Positions 6,982 through 14,690 of a DNA stretch of 17,027 nt are shown in pieces. The translations under genes and the position numbers were made by a program. Source of the stretch: Chrysiogenia bacterium (GTDB lineage: Bacteria; JAGRBM01); contig JAGRBM010000391.1 of NCBI GenBank assembly GCA_020434085.1, positions 1 to 17,027 on the forward strand, read 5' to 3'. A model generated the notes under the pieces. That model searched no databases, was not told where the DNA came from, and was given only the letters and a program-made list of their open reading frames with translations. The first letter of the stretch is position 1, and the number at the start of each line of letters is the position of its first letter.

Positions 6982-8106
6982 ATGGCAGCCATTGATTCGC
7001 TCCTTCAACGCGCCGTCCAGATCGGCGCCAGTGACGTTCAGGTCGCAACCGGCTCGCCGCCCATTGTGCGGCGCTTTCAGCAGCTCACACGCTTCAAGGC
7101 CAACCCGCTCACCGCGGCCCAGACCCAGCACCTGCTCTACGAAATCCTGACCGCCGAGCAGCGGGCCATTTTTGAAAAAGACTGGGAGCTCGATTTCGCC
7201 TACGAGATCGACGGCTTGGCACGGTTTCGTGTCAACGCCTTCATGCAGCGTTACGGCCCGCAGATCTGTTTCCGCGTGATCCGCCAGCCGATTCCAACCT
7301 TCGAACAGCTCGGCATTCCCGAGCTGATGAAGAAAGTCTGCGACAACCACCAGGGACTGATTCTGGTCACCGGAGGTTCGGGCGCGGGCAAGTCCACGAC
7401 GCTTGCTTCCATGGTGGACTTCATCAACACCCATAAGGCCCACCACATCCTCACCTGCGAGGACCCAATCGAGTACATCCACCCGATCAAGAAGGGCGCG
7501 GTGAACCAGCGCCAGCTCTCTACCCATACCAAGAGCTACAAGAACGCGCTGAAGGCGGCGCTTCGCGAAGATCCCGACGTCATCATGGTCGGCGAGCTGC
7601 GTGACCTGGAGACCATCTCGCTGGCCATCAGCGCCTCTGAGACGGGTCACCTTGTCATTGGATCGATGAACACTTCGAGCGCGCACAAGACCGTCGACAA
7701 GATCATCGACTCCTACCCGCCCGAGCAGCAGAACCAGATCAAGTCCATGCTGGGCGAGTCGCTCAAGGCGGTGTTTACCCAGCGCCTGCTGCCACGCGCC
7801 GACGGGCAGGGCCTCGTGATGGCTTACGAATTGCTGCTCGGAAACCTGCAGCTTGCCAACCTCATCAAGGACGGCAAGACCTTCCAGATTCCCAACATCA
7901 TGCAGATGGGAAAAACTCAGGGGATGCGCACCATGGACGATTCGCTGATGCACTTCGTCCAGGGCGGTTACATCAGCGGCGACGTCGCGCTGCGCAATGC
8001 CGCCAACCCGAAGACCTTCGCCCAGTTCGCCCAAAGCAAGGCCGCCCAGCAGCAGGTCGCCGCAGAGCAGGCCGCTGCCCAGGCTGCCCAGAAACCGCAG
8101 GCCTGA
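6982..8106 (+). CDS. PilT-family secretion/twitching ATPase with atypical His box
   Basis: This 374-residue cytoplasmic hexameric-type ATPase is of the type IV pilus retraction group. It contains an N-terminal PAS-like region with DFAYEIDGLARFRVN (71-85, the usual arginine-finger area), Walker A GGSGAGKS (131-138), an Asp box CEDPIE (159-164) and Walker B VIMVGELRD (200-208). It departs from standard PilT in three ways. Walker A is GGSGAGKS instead of GPTGSGKS. The His box reads GSMNTSSA (227-234), with Asn230 where PilT has the gamma-phosphate-sensing His. The C-terminal AIRNLIRE region is reduced to ANLIKDGK (292-299). A Gln/Ala-rich tail follows (about 350-374). It may be a regulatory or accessory partner of the adjacent PilT. 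It is not a good match to PilU, which keeps the His box. Confidence 0.93.
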   Translation: MAAIDSLLQRAVQIGASDVQVATGSPPIVRRFQQLTRFKANPLTAAQTQHLLYEILTAEQRAIFEKDWELDFAYEIDGLARFRVNAFMQRYGPQICFRVIRQPIPTFEQLGIPELMKKVCDNHQGLILVTGGSGAGKSTTLASMVDFINTHKAHHILTCEDPIEYIHPIKKGAVNQRQLSTHTKSYKNALKAALREDPDVIMVGELRDLETISLAISASETGHLVIGSMNTSSAHKTVDKIIDSYPPEQQNQIKSMLGESLKAVFTQRLLPRADGQGLVMAYELLLGNLQLANLIKDGKTFQIPNIMQMGKTQGMRTMDDSLMHFVQGGYISGDVALRNAANPKTFAQFAQSKAAQQQVAAEQAAAQAAQKPQA

Positions 8107-8133
8107 ACCCAACACGACGAGAGAGCATGATCC

Positions 8134-9225
8134 ATGGCAGCCATTGACACATTGCTGACTTACATGAAGGGACAGGGCGGCTCGGACCTTCACCTGTTCG
8201 TGGGACGTCCGCCGCTCATTCGCAAGCGCGGCGAGCTCACCGAGATCGAGGGCCAGCCCGTGCTGACCGCCGAGGCTTCCGAGAAAATTCTCTCGGAGAT
8301 CATGAACGAGGAGCAAAACCAGAAGATCCGCAGTCACTTCGACGTGGACTTCGCCTATGAGCCCGCCGACGGATCGGCGCGCTACCGCGTCAACGTCCTG
8401 CAGCAGAACCGCGGCATGGGCGGGGTGCTCCGCATCATTCCCACCGACATTCTGACCATCGAGCAGCTTGGCCTGCCGCCAATTGTGCGCGAGATCGCCA
8501 TGTATCCGCGCGGCCTGGTGCTGGTGACGGGCCCCACGGGCTCGGGCAAGTCGACGACGCTCGCGGCGATGATCGACTTCATCAACGAGAGCAAGGAAGC
8601 CCACATCATCACAATCGAGGATCCCCTCGAATTCGTGCATCCCAACAAGCGCTGCCTGCTCTCCCAGCGCGAGGTGGGCACCCACACCCGCAGCTTCGCC
8701 AACGCCCTCAAGATGGCAGCGCGCGAGGATCCCGACATCATTCTGGTCGGCGAAATGCGTGACCTCGACACCATCCGGCTGGCGCTCAACGCCGCCGAGC
8801 TGGGCATTCTGGTCTTCGGCACGCTGCACACGAACTCGGCGGCCAAAACGATCGACCGCATCATCGACACCTTCCCCTCCGAAGAGCAGTCGCAGGTGCG
8901 CGTCATGCTCGCCGACGCCCTCAAGGCCGTCGTCGCCCAGCAGCTCCTCAAGACCGCCGACGGCAAGGGTCGCTGCGCCGCCAACGAGATCCTCATCGGC
9001 TCGAGCGCGCTCGGAAACCTCATCCGCGAGGACAAGACCGGCATGATCAATTCCATGATCCAGACCGGCACGGGCGTGGGCATGCAGAGCATGGATCAGG
9101 CCCTGCAGAAATACGTCCAGGAAGGTCGCATCACCGCGGCCGCGGCCTACGAGAAGGCCATCGACAAGAAGATCTTCGAGAAGATGGTGCAGGCCGAAGG
9201 CGCTGCCCCGCCGCCGGGGGCGTAA
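8134..9225 (+). CDS. pilT: Type IV pilus retraction ATPase PilT
   Basis: This 363-residue protein has all standard PilT motifs. SARYRVN (81-87) holds the arginine-finger region. Walker A is GPTGSGKS (133-140), the Asp box is IEDPLE (161-166), and Walker B is DIILVGEMRD (201-210) with Glu207 as the likely catalytic glutamate. The His box is GTLHTNSA (229-236) with His232, and the retraction-associated C-terminal motif is ALGNLIRED (292-300). PilT hydrolyses ATP at the base of the pilus machine to depolymerise pilin for twitching motility, adhesion and DNA uptake. It starts 27 nt after the preceding paralogue, and both begin MAAID(S/T)LL, which suggests tandem duplication and cotranscription. 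No pilin or pilus assembly gene is nearby. A shared terminator follows immediately. Confidence 0.95.
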   Translation: MAAIDTLLTYMKGQGGSDLHLFVGRPPLIRKRGELTEIEGQPVLTAEASEKILSEIMNEEQNQKIRSHFDVDFAYEPADGSARYRVNVLQQNRGMGGVLRIIPTDILTIEQLGLPPIVREIAMYPRGLVLVTGPTGSGKSTTLAAMIDFINESKEAHIITIEDPLEFVHPNKRCLLSQREVGTHTRSFANALKMAAREDPDIILVGEMRDLDTIRLALNAAELGILVFGTLHTNSAAKTIDRIIDTFPSEEQSQVRVMLADALKAVVAQQLLKTADGKGRCAANEILIGSSALGNLIREDKTGMINSMIQTGTGVGMQSMDQALQKYVQEGRITAAAAYEKAIDKKIFEKMVQAEGAAPPPGA

Positions 9226-9240
9226 ATTCCAGAAACAAAA

Positions 9241-9261
9241 AAGCGGGCCGACGGCCCGCTT
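9241..9261. terminator. Bidirectional intrinsic terminator between pilT and pntB
   Basis: AAGCGGGCC and GGCCCGCTT form a 9-bp stem with a 3-nt GAC loop. It is preceded by an A run and followed by TTTCTTTT, so it can end transcription from pilT on the plus strand and from the transhydrogenase operon on the minus strand. Confidence 0.9.
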
Positions 9262-9285
9262 TTCTTTTGCGTGTTGCCGGAGCTT

Positions 9286-10692
9286 CTAGCTCTCCTGCAC
9301 GGCCGCGATCAGTTCCAGCACGGCGGCCTTGCCGTCTCCGAAGAGCATCAGGCAGTTGTCGGCGGCAAAGAGCGGATTGGGGATGCCCGCGAAACCGGGT
9401 GAGAGGCTGCGCTTGATCACGACGACGGTGCGCGCCTTGTCCACGTTGAGGATCGGCATCCCCGCGATGGGACTGCCCGGATCCGTCCTGGCCAGCGGGT
9501 TCACAACGTCGTTGGCGCCGATCACGATCACCACATCGGTCTGCTCGAAGCTCGGGTTGATCGCGTCCATTTCTTTGAGCTGCTCGTAGGGGATCTCCGC
9601 CTCGGCCAGCAGCACGTTCATGTGGCCGGGCATGCGGCCTGCCACCGGATGGATAGCGAATTCCACGCTTGCGCCGTGCGACTGAATCTCGTCACACAGG
9701 TCGCGCACCGCGTGCTGGGCCTGCGCCACGGCCATGCCATAGCCCGGCACGATCACCACGCGCTCGGCCGTTTCCAGCAGCATCGCGACCTCCGCCGCGG
9801 AGGTCGACTTCACCTTGCCGCCATAGACTTCGTCGGCGCTGGCGGTCTCGCCGCCCGCCGCCATGACGCCGAAGAGCACATTCGTGAGCGAGCGGTTCAT
9901 TGCCTTGCACATGATGCGCGTGAGGATGATGCCCGAGGCGCCCACCAGCGAGCCCGAGATGATGAGCACACTGTTGCCGAGCACAAAGCCCGTCGCCGCA
10001 GCTGCCATGCCCGAATAGGAGTTGAGCAGCGCGATCACCACCGGCATGTCGGCGCCGCCGATCGGCGTTACAAGGAAGACGCCCAGCAGCGAGGAAATGC
10101 CGACGAGGATCCAGAAGTAGAGCTCGTTGGTCGGGTCGGAGATGAGCAGGCCGCTCGCAACGAGGGCGGCGACCAGCACCACCCCGTTGAGATACTGCTG
10201 CCCCGAGAAGGTCAGGAACTTGTCCGAGATGAGTTCCTGCAGCTTGGCGAACGCAATGAGACTTCCCCAGAAGGTGACCGCGCCGATGAGCCCGGTCGCG
10301 GCGGTCGCCACCGTAAAATCGACTTCGGGCACGCCCTTGCCGGTGGCCTCCAGCAGGCTGCCACCCGCCACCAGCACCGAGGCAATGCCACCGAAGCCGT
10401 TGAAGAGGGCGACGAGCTGGGGAATCGCCGTCATCGGCACCTTCGCCGCAAGGATCGCACCAAGGGCCGAGCCCACGACGATTCCGGCGAAAATCACCTC
10501 ATAGGAAATGATTCCCCGGTCGAGCAGCGTAACCACGACGGCCAGGAACATGCCCAGCGCGCCGATGAAGTTGCCGCGCACCGCAGTGCGCGGATGCGAG
10601 AGCCCCTTGAGCCCCACGATGAAGAGGACCGAAGCCACCAGATAGGTAAGCTGCGTGAGCCACTCCGGGAGTTGCCTGGCCGTTTCGAGCAC
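9286..10692 (-). CDS. pntB: NAD(P) transhydrogenase subunit beta
   Basis: This 468-residue membrane subunit carries the domain II transmembrane helices (about 1-265) and the NADP(H)-binding domain III (about 290-468). Domain III has the nucleotide motif VPGYGMAVAQAQHAV (315-329), HPVAGRMPGHMNVLL (348-362), GANDVVNP (392-399) and SPGFAGIPNPLF (431-442). With the alpha subunits it transfers hydride from NADH to NADP+, driven by proton entry, and so supplies NADPH. The start is GTG at 10690-10692, 3 nt after the stop of the alpha2 gene; an AAGAAGAAGGG stretch in the end of that gene can serve as ribosome-binding site. It is the last gene of a three-gene operon and ends at the shared terminator. 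Length is typical for the family. Confidence 0.97.
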   Translation of the reverse strand: MLETARQLPEWLTQLTYLVASVLFIVGLKGLSHPRTAVRGNFIGALGMFLAVVVTLLDRGIISYEVIFAGIVVGSALGAILAAKVPMTAIPQLVALFNGFGGIASVLVAGGSLLEATGKGVPEVDFTVATAATGLIGAVTFWGSLIAFAKLQELISDKFLTFSGQQYLNGVVLVAALVASGLLISDPTNELYFWILVGISSLLGVFLVTPIGGADMPVVIALLNSYSGMAAAATGFVLGNSVLIISGSLVGASGIILTRIMCKAMNRSLTNVLFGVMAAGGETASADEVYGGKVKSTSAAEVAMLLETAERVVIVPGYGMAVAQAQHAVRDLCDEIQSHGASVEFAIHPVAGRMPGHMNVLLAEAEIPYEQLKEMDAINPSFEQTDVVIVIGANDVVNPLARTDPGSPIAGMPILNVDKARTVVVIKRSLSPGFAGIPNPLFAADNCLMLFGDGKAAVLELIAAVQES

Positions 10693-10695
10693 GCG

Positions 10696-10977
10696 CTAGC
10701 CCTTCTTCTTGAACATGCCGAGCATGCGGTTGGTCACCATGAACCCGCCGACGACGTTGATGGTGGCAAACACCACGGCGAGGAATCCCAGAATCGTGCT
10801 GAGCTGGGAGTGCTGGGTTCCCGCCGAGAGCACGGCGCCGATCAAGGTGATTCCCGAAATCGCATTCGATCCGCTCATCAGCGGGGTGTGCAGCGTGGGC
10901 GGCACCTTGGTAATGATCTCGTTCCCGAGCAGGAGCGCGAGCACGAACAGCGTGAGTTGAACAACCAGATCATCCAT
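10696..10977 (-). CDS. pntAB: NAD(P) transhydrogenase subunit alpha part 2 (membrane part)
   Basis: This 93-residue protein has three hydrophobic helices and the conserved segments NEIITKVPPTLHTPLMSGSN (19-38) and ATINVVGGFMVTNRML (71-86). In enterobacterial PntA these form the C-terminal membrane part of one polypeptide; here they are a separate gene, as in Rhodospirillum-type three-subunit enzymes. It contributes to the proton channel together with PntB. The ATG at 10975-10977 lies inside the end of the alpha1 gene, giving an 8-nt overlap and likely translational coupling. The C-terminus ends FKKKG. Confidence 0.96.
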   Translation of the reverse strand: MDDLVVQLTLFVLALLLGNEIITKVPPTLHTPLMSGSNAISGITLIGAVLSAGTQHSQLSTILGFLAVVFATINVVGGFMVTNRMLGMFKKKG

Positions 10978-12160
10978 TGGCAGGCTCCTCAGTGGGGGTC
11001 TCTTCGGCAGGCTTCTCACTTGCCGGCGGAGCCGACGGCGTCTCCCCCAGCAATTCACAGATGCGCGGGTGAACGACCTTCCCGCCGCGCGCCACGAGCG
11101 TGCCGGCGGTGATTTCATCTTCGAGGTCGAGCGTGAGCTGTCCTTCTTTGAGCAGGTGCTGGACAAAGGTGACGATGTTCTTGGCGTACATCTGGCTGGC
11201 GTGCATCGCCACTTCCGAGGGCAGGTTCGTCGGGCCGTGAATCGTGATGCCGTGGACCACGACGGTTTCATCGGCCTTGCTGAGCGCGCAGTTGCCGCCG
11301 CGCTCGGCGGCCAGATCGACAATCACGCCGCCCTTGGGCATTCGCGCAACCGCGTCTTCGGTGACAAGCAGCGGCGAGGGCTTGCCCGGAATCGCAGCGG
11401 TCGTGATCACCACGTCCGAGCGCGAGACCACATCGGCCAGCAGTTCGCGCTGGCGCTCGTAGAAATCCTCACCCTGGGCCTTGGCGTAGCCGCCCTTGTC
11501 CTCGGAATCGCCGGTCTCGAGATCGAGCACGACGGCCTTCGCGCCGACGGACTCGATCTGTTCGGCCGCGGCCGGTCGCACGTCATAGGCCTCGACCTTT
11601 GCCCCGAGCCGCTTGGCCGTCGCAATGGCCTGCAGTCCGGCCACGCCCGCACCGATCACGAAGACCCTGGCAGGTGTCACCGTTCCGGCGGCGGTCATCA
11701 TCATGGGAAAGATTCGCGGCAGGCTCAGCGCCGCCTGGATCACGGCCTGGTAGCCCGAGAGCACCGCCATGGAAGAGAGCGCGTCCATGCTCTGGGCGCG
11801 GGTGATGCGCGGCATGAGTTCCATCGAAAGCAGCGTCGCACCGCCGCCGGAGAGTTCCTTCATCGCCTCGGGCCCGCCCAGCGGGTCGAGAAATCCGATG
11901 ACGGTCTTGCCGCCGGCCTCAGGCGCGGCGTCGCGCCCGTGCACACTCAGGATCAGCTCGGCCTGCGCGAAGACCTCCGCGCGGGAAGCAATCTTTGCGC
12001 CTGCTTCGATGTACTGGGAATCGGGGTGGCCCGAGGCCGTGCCCGCGTCGGTCTCGACGAGCACTTCGCAGCCTGCGGCACTGAGGGCGGAAACCAGTGA
12101 AGGGACCAGCGCCACCCGGCGCTCATTCGTGGCAGTTTCCCTGGGCACGCCAACGATCAT
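10970..12160 (-). CDS. pntAA: NAD(P) transhydrogenase subunit alpha part 1 (NAD-binding)
   Basis: This 396-residue cytoplasmic NAD(H)-binding domain I subunit is of the alanine dehydrogenase/PntA fold. I use the ATG at 12158-12160 because the protein then begins MIVGVPRET like its relatives and AGGGGA sits 6 nt upstream. A GTG 30 nt earlier (12190) is in frame but has no such support. Key segments are RAQSMDALSS (121-130), the Rossmann motif GAGVAGL (170-176) and AYDVRP (191-196). The last 20 or so residues are rich in Pro, Glu and Thr, probably a flexible linker that replaces the covalent connection to the membrane part. It is the first gene of the operon pntAA-pntAB-pntB and overlaps pntAB by 8 nt. 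Confidence 0.95.
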   Translation of the reverse strand: MIVGVPRETATNERRVALVPSLVSALSAAGCEVLVETDAGTASGHPDSQYIEAGAKIASRAEVFAQAELILSVHGRDAAPEAGGKTVIGFLDPLGGPEAMKELSGGGATLLSMELMPRITRAQSMDALSSMAVLSGYQAVIQAALSLPRIFPMMMTAAGTVTPARVFVIGAGVAGLQAIATAKRLGAKVEAYDVRPAAAEQIESVGAKAVVLDLETGDSEDKGGYAKAQGEDFYERQRELLADVVSRSDVVITTAAIPGKPSPLLVTEDAVARMPKGGVIVDLAAERGGNCALSKADETVVVHGITIHGPTNLPSEVAMHASQMYAKNIVTFVQHLLKEGQLTLDLEDEITAGTLVARGGKVVHPRICELLGETPSAPPASEKPAEETPTEEPANG

Positions 12161-12239
12161 GAAGCTTTCCCCTGAGGTTCCGTCAGACACTCGCGCAGTC
12201 CCGTGATTCAGCCGCTCAACTGATTTCGGATTCCCCCAC

Positions 12240-12268
12240 AGAGTAGATGATCGCGTGGCTACCTACAA
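12240..12268 (-). promoter_or_regulatory. Candidate promoter for the pnt operon
   Basis: On the minus strand TTGTAG (12263-12268) is followed after 17 bp by TACTCT (12240-12245), predicting a start near 12233 and a leader of about 70 nt before the pntAA ATG. The -10 fits the TANNCT pattern seen elsewhere in the window. Call rests on consensus only. Confidence 0.4.
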
Positions 12269-12298
12269 AAACTCTCCGTCTCCGGAGGTTCCATCGGC

Positions 12299-12304
12299 TA
12301 GACT
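12299..12304 (+). promoter_or_regulatory. Possible -10 element giving a leaderless sterol desaturase-family mRNA
   Basis: TAGACT lies 7 nt before the ATG at 12312, so transcription would begin at about the start codon. No convincing -35 hexamer is seen 16-18 bp upstream. The nearest GGAGG (about 12283) is too far from the ATG to be its ribosome-binding site. Confidence 0.25.
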
Positions 12305-12311
12305 TCCGCCC

Positions 12312-13127
12312 ATGCCGTATGAAGCCGCAATCAGGCTGGGAGTATTCGTGGGCCTGCTCGTCCTGATGAGCGCGCTCGAATCGTTTGTTCCGCGTCGCCC
12401 GCGCAGCGAGGGCCGGGCCCGCCACTGGGCCATCAACCTGGGGCTGACCGTTGTGGACACCCTGGCCCTGCGCCTCACATTGGGCGCCGCGGCCGTGCAA
12501 GCGGCGCTCATGGCCCATGCCGAGGGCTGGGGCCTGCTCGCGCTGGTGGACTGGCCCGAGTGGCTGGAGTTCGTCGTCGCGCTCGTCGCGCTCGACTTCG
12601 CCATCTACGTCCAACACGTGCTCACCCACGCCCTGCCGATCCTCTGGCGCCTGCACCGGGTCCACCACAGCGACATCAACCTGGATTCGAGCAGCGGCGT
12701 GCGCTTTCACCCGGTCGAGATTTTGCTCTCCATGCTCTACAAGGTGGCGCTCGTCTTCGCGCTCGGTCCCTCGCCGGTCGCCGTGATATTCTTCGAGGTC
12801 ATCCTCAATGGCTGCGCCATGTTCAACCACGCCAACGTGAAACTGCCTGAGGGCCTGGACCGCGTGCTCCGCACGGTGCTGATCACCCCCGATTTCCACC
12901 GGGTCCATCACTCGGTTGAGGTCGCCGAAACCAACTCCAACTTCGGTTTCTCAGTTCCCTGGTGGGACTGGCTCTGCGGGACCTACCGCGCCCAGCCCGA
13001 AAAGGGCCACGAGGCCATGGACCTAGGCCTTGCCGAACACCGCGAGTCGCTGGGCCTGGGGCCGCTGCTTGTGCTACCCATGGAACGCCGGATCGGCGAC
13101 TATAGTTTCAGTGAGGACCGCCCATGA
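12312..13127 (+). CDS. Sterol desaturase/fatty acid hydroxylase family membrane protein
   Basis: This 271-residue integral membrane di-iron protein carries the histidine clusters of the fatty acid hydroxylase superfamily: HVLTH (102-106), HRVHH (115-119), FNHANV (172-177) and HRVHH (196-200). These bind two non-haem irons that activate O2 to hydroxylate or desaturate a lipid. Several hydrophobic segments lie at about 5-22, 45-70, 85-105 and 140-170. I chose ATG 12312; an in-frame GTG at 12255 would add 19 polar residues ahead of the first membrane helix. The stop overlaps the start of the next gene in an ATGA (13124-13127), indicating coupled translation. The lipid substrate cannot be told from sequence; neither sterol nor carotenoid genes are nearby. 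Confidence 0.92.
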   Translation: MPYEAAIRLGVFVGLLVLMSALESFVPRRPRSEGRARHWAINLGLTVVDTLALRLTLGAAAVQAALMAHAEGWGLLALVDWPEWLEFVVALVALDFAIYVQHVLTHALPILWRLHRVHHSDINLDSSSGVRFHPVEILLSMLYKVALVFALGPSPVAVIFFEVILNGCAMFNHANVKLPEGLDRVLRTVLITPDFHRVHHSVEVAETNSNFGFSVPWWDWLCGTYRAQPEKGHEAMDLGLAEHRESLGLGPLLVLPMERRIGDYSFSEDRP

Positions 13128-13846
13128 GCACGGTTGAGACCATTACCTTTCCCACCGACGGCGGCATGCAGATGCGCGGCTGGCTCGGGATTCCAGCCAA
13201 GCCCAAGAAAGATGCACCCGCGGTGCTGGTCATTCACGAGGCCGTGGGGCTCCACCCCAACATCAAGCCAATCGTCGAGCGCTTTGCATCCGAGGGCTAT
13301 GTCGCCCTGGCTCCCGATCTGTTCGACAAGCCCGACCCCACCCCCGTGTGCGTGGTGCGCTGCATGTCGGCGATGTACACCGGCAAGGGGCAGGCCGTCG
13401 AAGACCTCAAGTCCGCGCTGGCCTATCTCAAGGGACGCAAGGAAGTGGACGTGAATCGTCTGGCCGTCGCGGGCTTCTGCATGGGCGGCGGTTTCTCGCT
13501 GGTCATGGCGCTGAACCCCGACATCAAGGCGGCCGCCCCTTACTACGGGATGAGCAAGCATTTCTTCGACAACGTGGGCAAGAGCTGCCCGGTGGTCGCC
13601 GGCTACGGCGGCCGAGACGCGGCCTTCGGCAAGGTGGGCTACAAGCTCGAAAAGAAGCTCGCCCGCGCGGGCATTCCTCACGACGTGAAGACCTACGACG
13701 ATGCCGGTCACTCCTACATGACAGCCTCGCTGCCCGGGATCATGGGGACGCTCGGGCGCATGATGCCGCTCAAGGTCGACTACCGTCCCGAGTGCGCCGA
13801 GGACTCGTGGAAGCGTATGCTCGGTTTCTTCGCCCAGCACGTCTAG
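13124..13846 (+). CDS. Dienelactone hydrolase-family protein (upstream paralogue)
   Basis: This 240-residue alpha/beta-hydrolase is of the dienelactone hydrolase family. The nucleophile elbow is GFCMGGG (117-123) with Cys119. The probable acid is Asp165 in GGRD, and the catalytic histidine is His196 in DAGHSYM. Glu39 in VIHEAVGL matches the glutamate that activates the cysteine in the Pseudomonas enzyme. Cytoplasmic. Start and upstream stop overlap as ATGA, so its translation probably depends on the sterol desaturase-family gene. No chlorocatechol pathway genes are present, so true dienelactone hydrolysis is unlikely to be its job. It may be a general lactone or ester hydrolase. A second family member lies at 14691. 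Confidence 0.9.
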   Translation: MSTVETITFPTDGGMQMRGWLGIPAKPKKDAPAVLVIHEAVGLHPNIKPIVERFASEGYVALAPDLFDKPDPTPVCVVRCMSAMYTGKGQAVEDLKSALAYLKGRKEVDVNRLAVAGFCMGGGFSLVMALNPDIKAAAPYYGMSKHFFDNVGKSCPVVAGYGGRDAAFGKVGYKLEKKLARAGIPHDVKTYDDAGHSYMTASLPGIMGTLGRMMPLKVDYRPECAEDSWKRMLGFFAQHV

Positions 13847-13867
13847 TTCCGATCCGGAGGGAATCCC

Positions 13868-14206
13868 ATGTCCGAGAATAACCAGGACCTCGCCAAGATG
13901 AGTTGCGCCGGCTGCGCAGGCGAACTCTCCAAGCTCACCACTGAGCAGGTCGACAACCTCATGCCCCAGCTCCCCGGCTGGCGCGCAGAGGGCGACTTCC
14001 TGCGCAAGACCTTTGAGTTCAAGGACTTCGTGACCGCGATGGCTTTTCTCAACAAGGTGGCCGAAGTGGCCGAGGCAGAGGGCCACCACCCCGACTTCCG
14101 GCTCCATAGCTGGAACAAGGTGGATTTCGAGATTCAGACCCACGACATCGGCGGGCTCAGTGAGAATGATTTCATTGTGGCCGCGAAGATCGACCAGGTG
14201 GCCTGA
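13868..14206 (+). CDS. phhB: Pterin-4a-carbinolamine dehydratase
   Basis: This 112-residue protein has the family signature EGHHPDF (86-92) and an aromatic region ending THDIGGLSENDFIVAAKID. The enzyme dehydrates 4a-hydroxytetrahydropterin, recycling the cofactor of aromatic amino acid hydroxylases. The two adjacent histidines are the usual catalytic pair. The extra N-terminal stretch contains CAGC (13-16), as in many bacterial members, followed by LTTEQV. A strong GGAGG precedes the ATG, 21 nt after the upstream hydrolase stop, so it is probably the third gene of that operon. No phenylalanine hydroxylase gene is in the window. Such orphan copies are sometimes linked to molybdopterin or other pterin metabolism, but nothing here decides that. 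Confidence 0.93.
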   Translation: MSENNQDLAKMSCAGCAGELSKLTTEQVDNLMPQLPGWRAEGDFLRKTFEFKDFVTAMAFLNKVAEVAEAEGHHPDFRLHSWNKVDFEIQTHDIGGLSENDFIVAAKIDQVA

Positions 14207-14209
14207 GCG

Positions 14210-14539
14210 CTAGTAGCGCGGCACGCTCGGATCGATGAGCGCCGACCAGGCGTCGATCCCGCCCTTGAGGCTGAGCACCTCGTTCTCGATTCCAAGCTGA
14301 TGCATCAGGATTCCAGCCGCCTGCAGGCTGCGCACGCCGTGGTGGCAGATGGTGATGACCACGGCCTCTTCGGGTGGTTCGAGCTCGTCCGAGCGGCGCA
14401 TGATCTCGCCCAGTGGCAGCAGGGTGCTGCCCGCAATGGCGCCGATCTCGAACTCGAAGGGCTCACGCACGTCAAGCAGGAAGAGCGGCTCTTCTGCATC
14501 GAGTTTTGCTTTGAGGTCCTGCACGGTGATTTCGTTCAC
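14210..14539 (-). CDS. Single-domain rhodanese-like sulfurtransferase
   Basis: This 109-residue protein begins at a GTG (14537-14539) directly behind a GGAAGGAG ribosome-binding site. An in-frame ATG far upstream would add about 49 residues that do not look like rhodanese. The family signatures LLDVREPFEF (21-30) and CHHGVRS (65-71) are intact. Cys65 is the persulfide-forming nucleophile in a six-residue loop typical of active thiosulfate:cyanide or thiol sulfurtransferases (GlpE/PspE-like). Its physiological sulfur donor and acceptor are unknown. It appears cytoplasmic. It is convergent with phhB (3 nt gap, no terminator) and divergent from the hydrolase gene at 14691. Confidence 0.93.
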   Translation of the reverse strand: MNEITVQDLKAKLDAEEPLFLLDVREPFEFEIGAIAGSTLLPLGEIMRRSDELEPPEEAVVITICHHGVRSLQAAGILMHQLGIENEVLSLKGGIDAWSALIDPSVPRY

Positions 14540-14617
14540 GATGGCTCCTTCCCGGCCCTTCAATGCCGGGGCGCGGAAACGTAACACCAAATCCGATGCC
14601 GGAAAGCCCCAAAACGG

Positions 14618-14647
14618 TTGATCGCTGGGCAGCCCCTGCGGTAGGCT
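14618..14647 (+). promoter_or_regulatory. Candidate promoter for the second dienelactone hydrolase-family gene
   Basis: TTGATC (14618-14623) and TAGGCT (14642-14647) are separated by 18 bp, predicting a start near 14654. The leader then carries AGGGAG (about 14676-14681) ahead of the ATG at 14691. Confidence 0.45.
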
Positions 14648-14690
14648 CGCCCCAGCCATCAAAGCCAACCAAGCAAGGGAGAACACTCCA

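Noticed and set aside
6907-8829. A 640-codon minus-strand frame across both PilT-family genes
   Set aside because: The longest frame here after the fusion gene, but it spans two genuine ATPase genes and their gap and shows no domain; antisense artefact.
9622-11112. A 496-codon plus-strand frame over the transhydrogenase genes
   Set aside because: Arg/His/Glu-rich shadow of pntB and pntAB; no domain.
9286-12160. Split PntA with overlapping genes as a rare arrangement
   Set aside because: The three-gene layout is well known from Rhodospirillum and many other bacteria.
12161-12190. An in-frame GTG start 30 nt upstream for pntAA
   Set aside because: The ATG at 12160 has a close AGGGGA and gives the usual MIVGVPRE-type N-terminus; the GTG does not.
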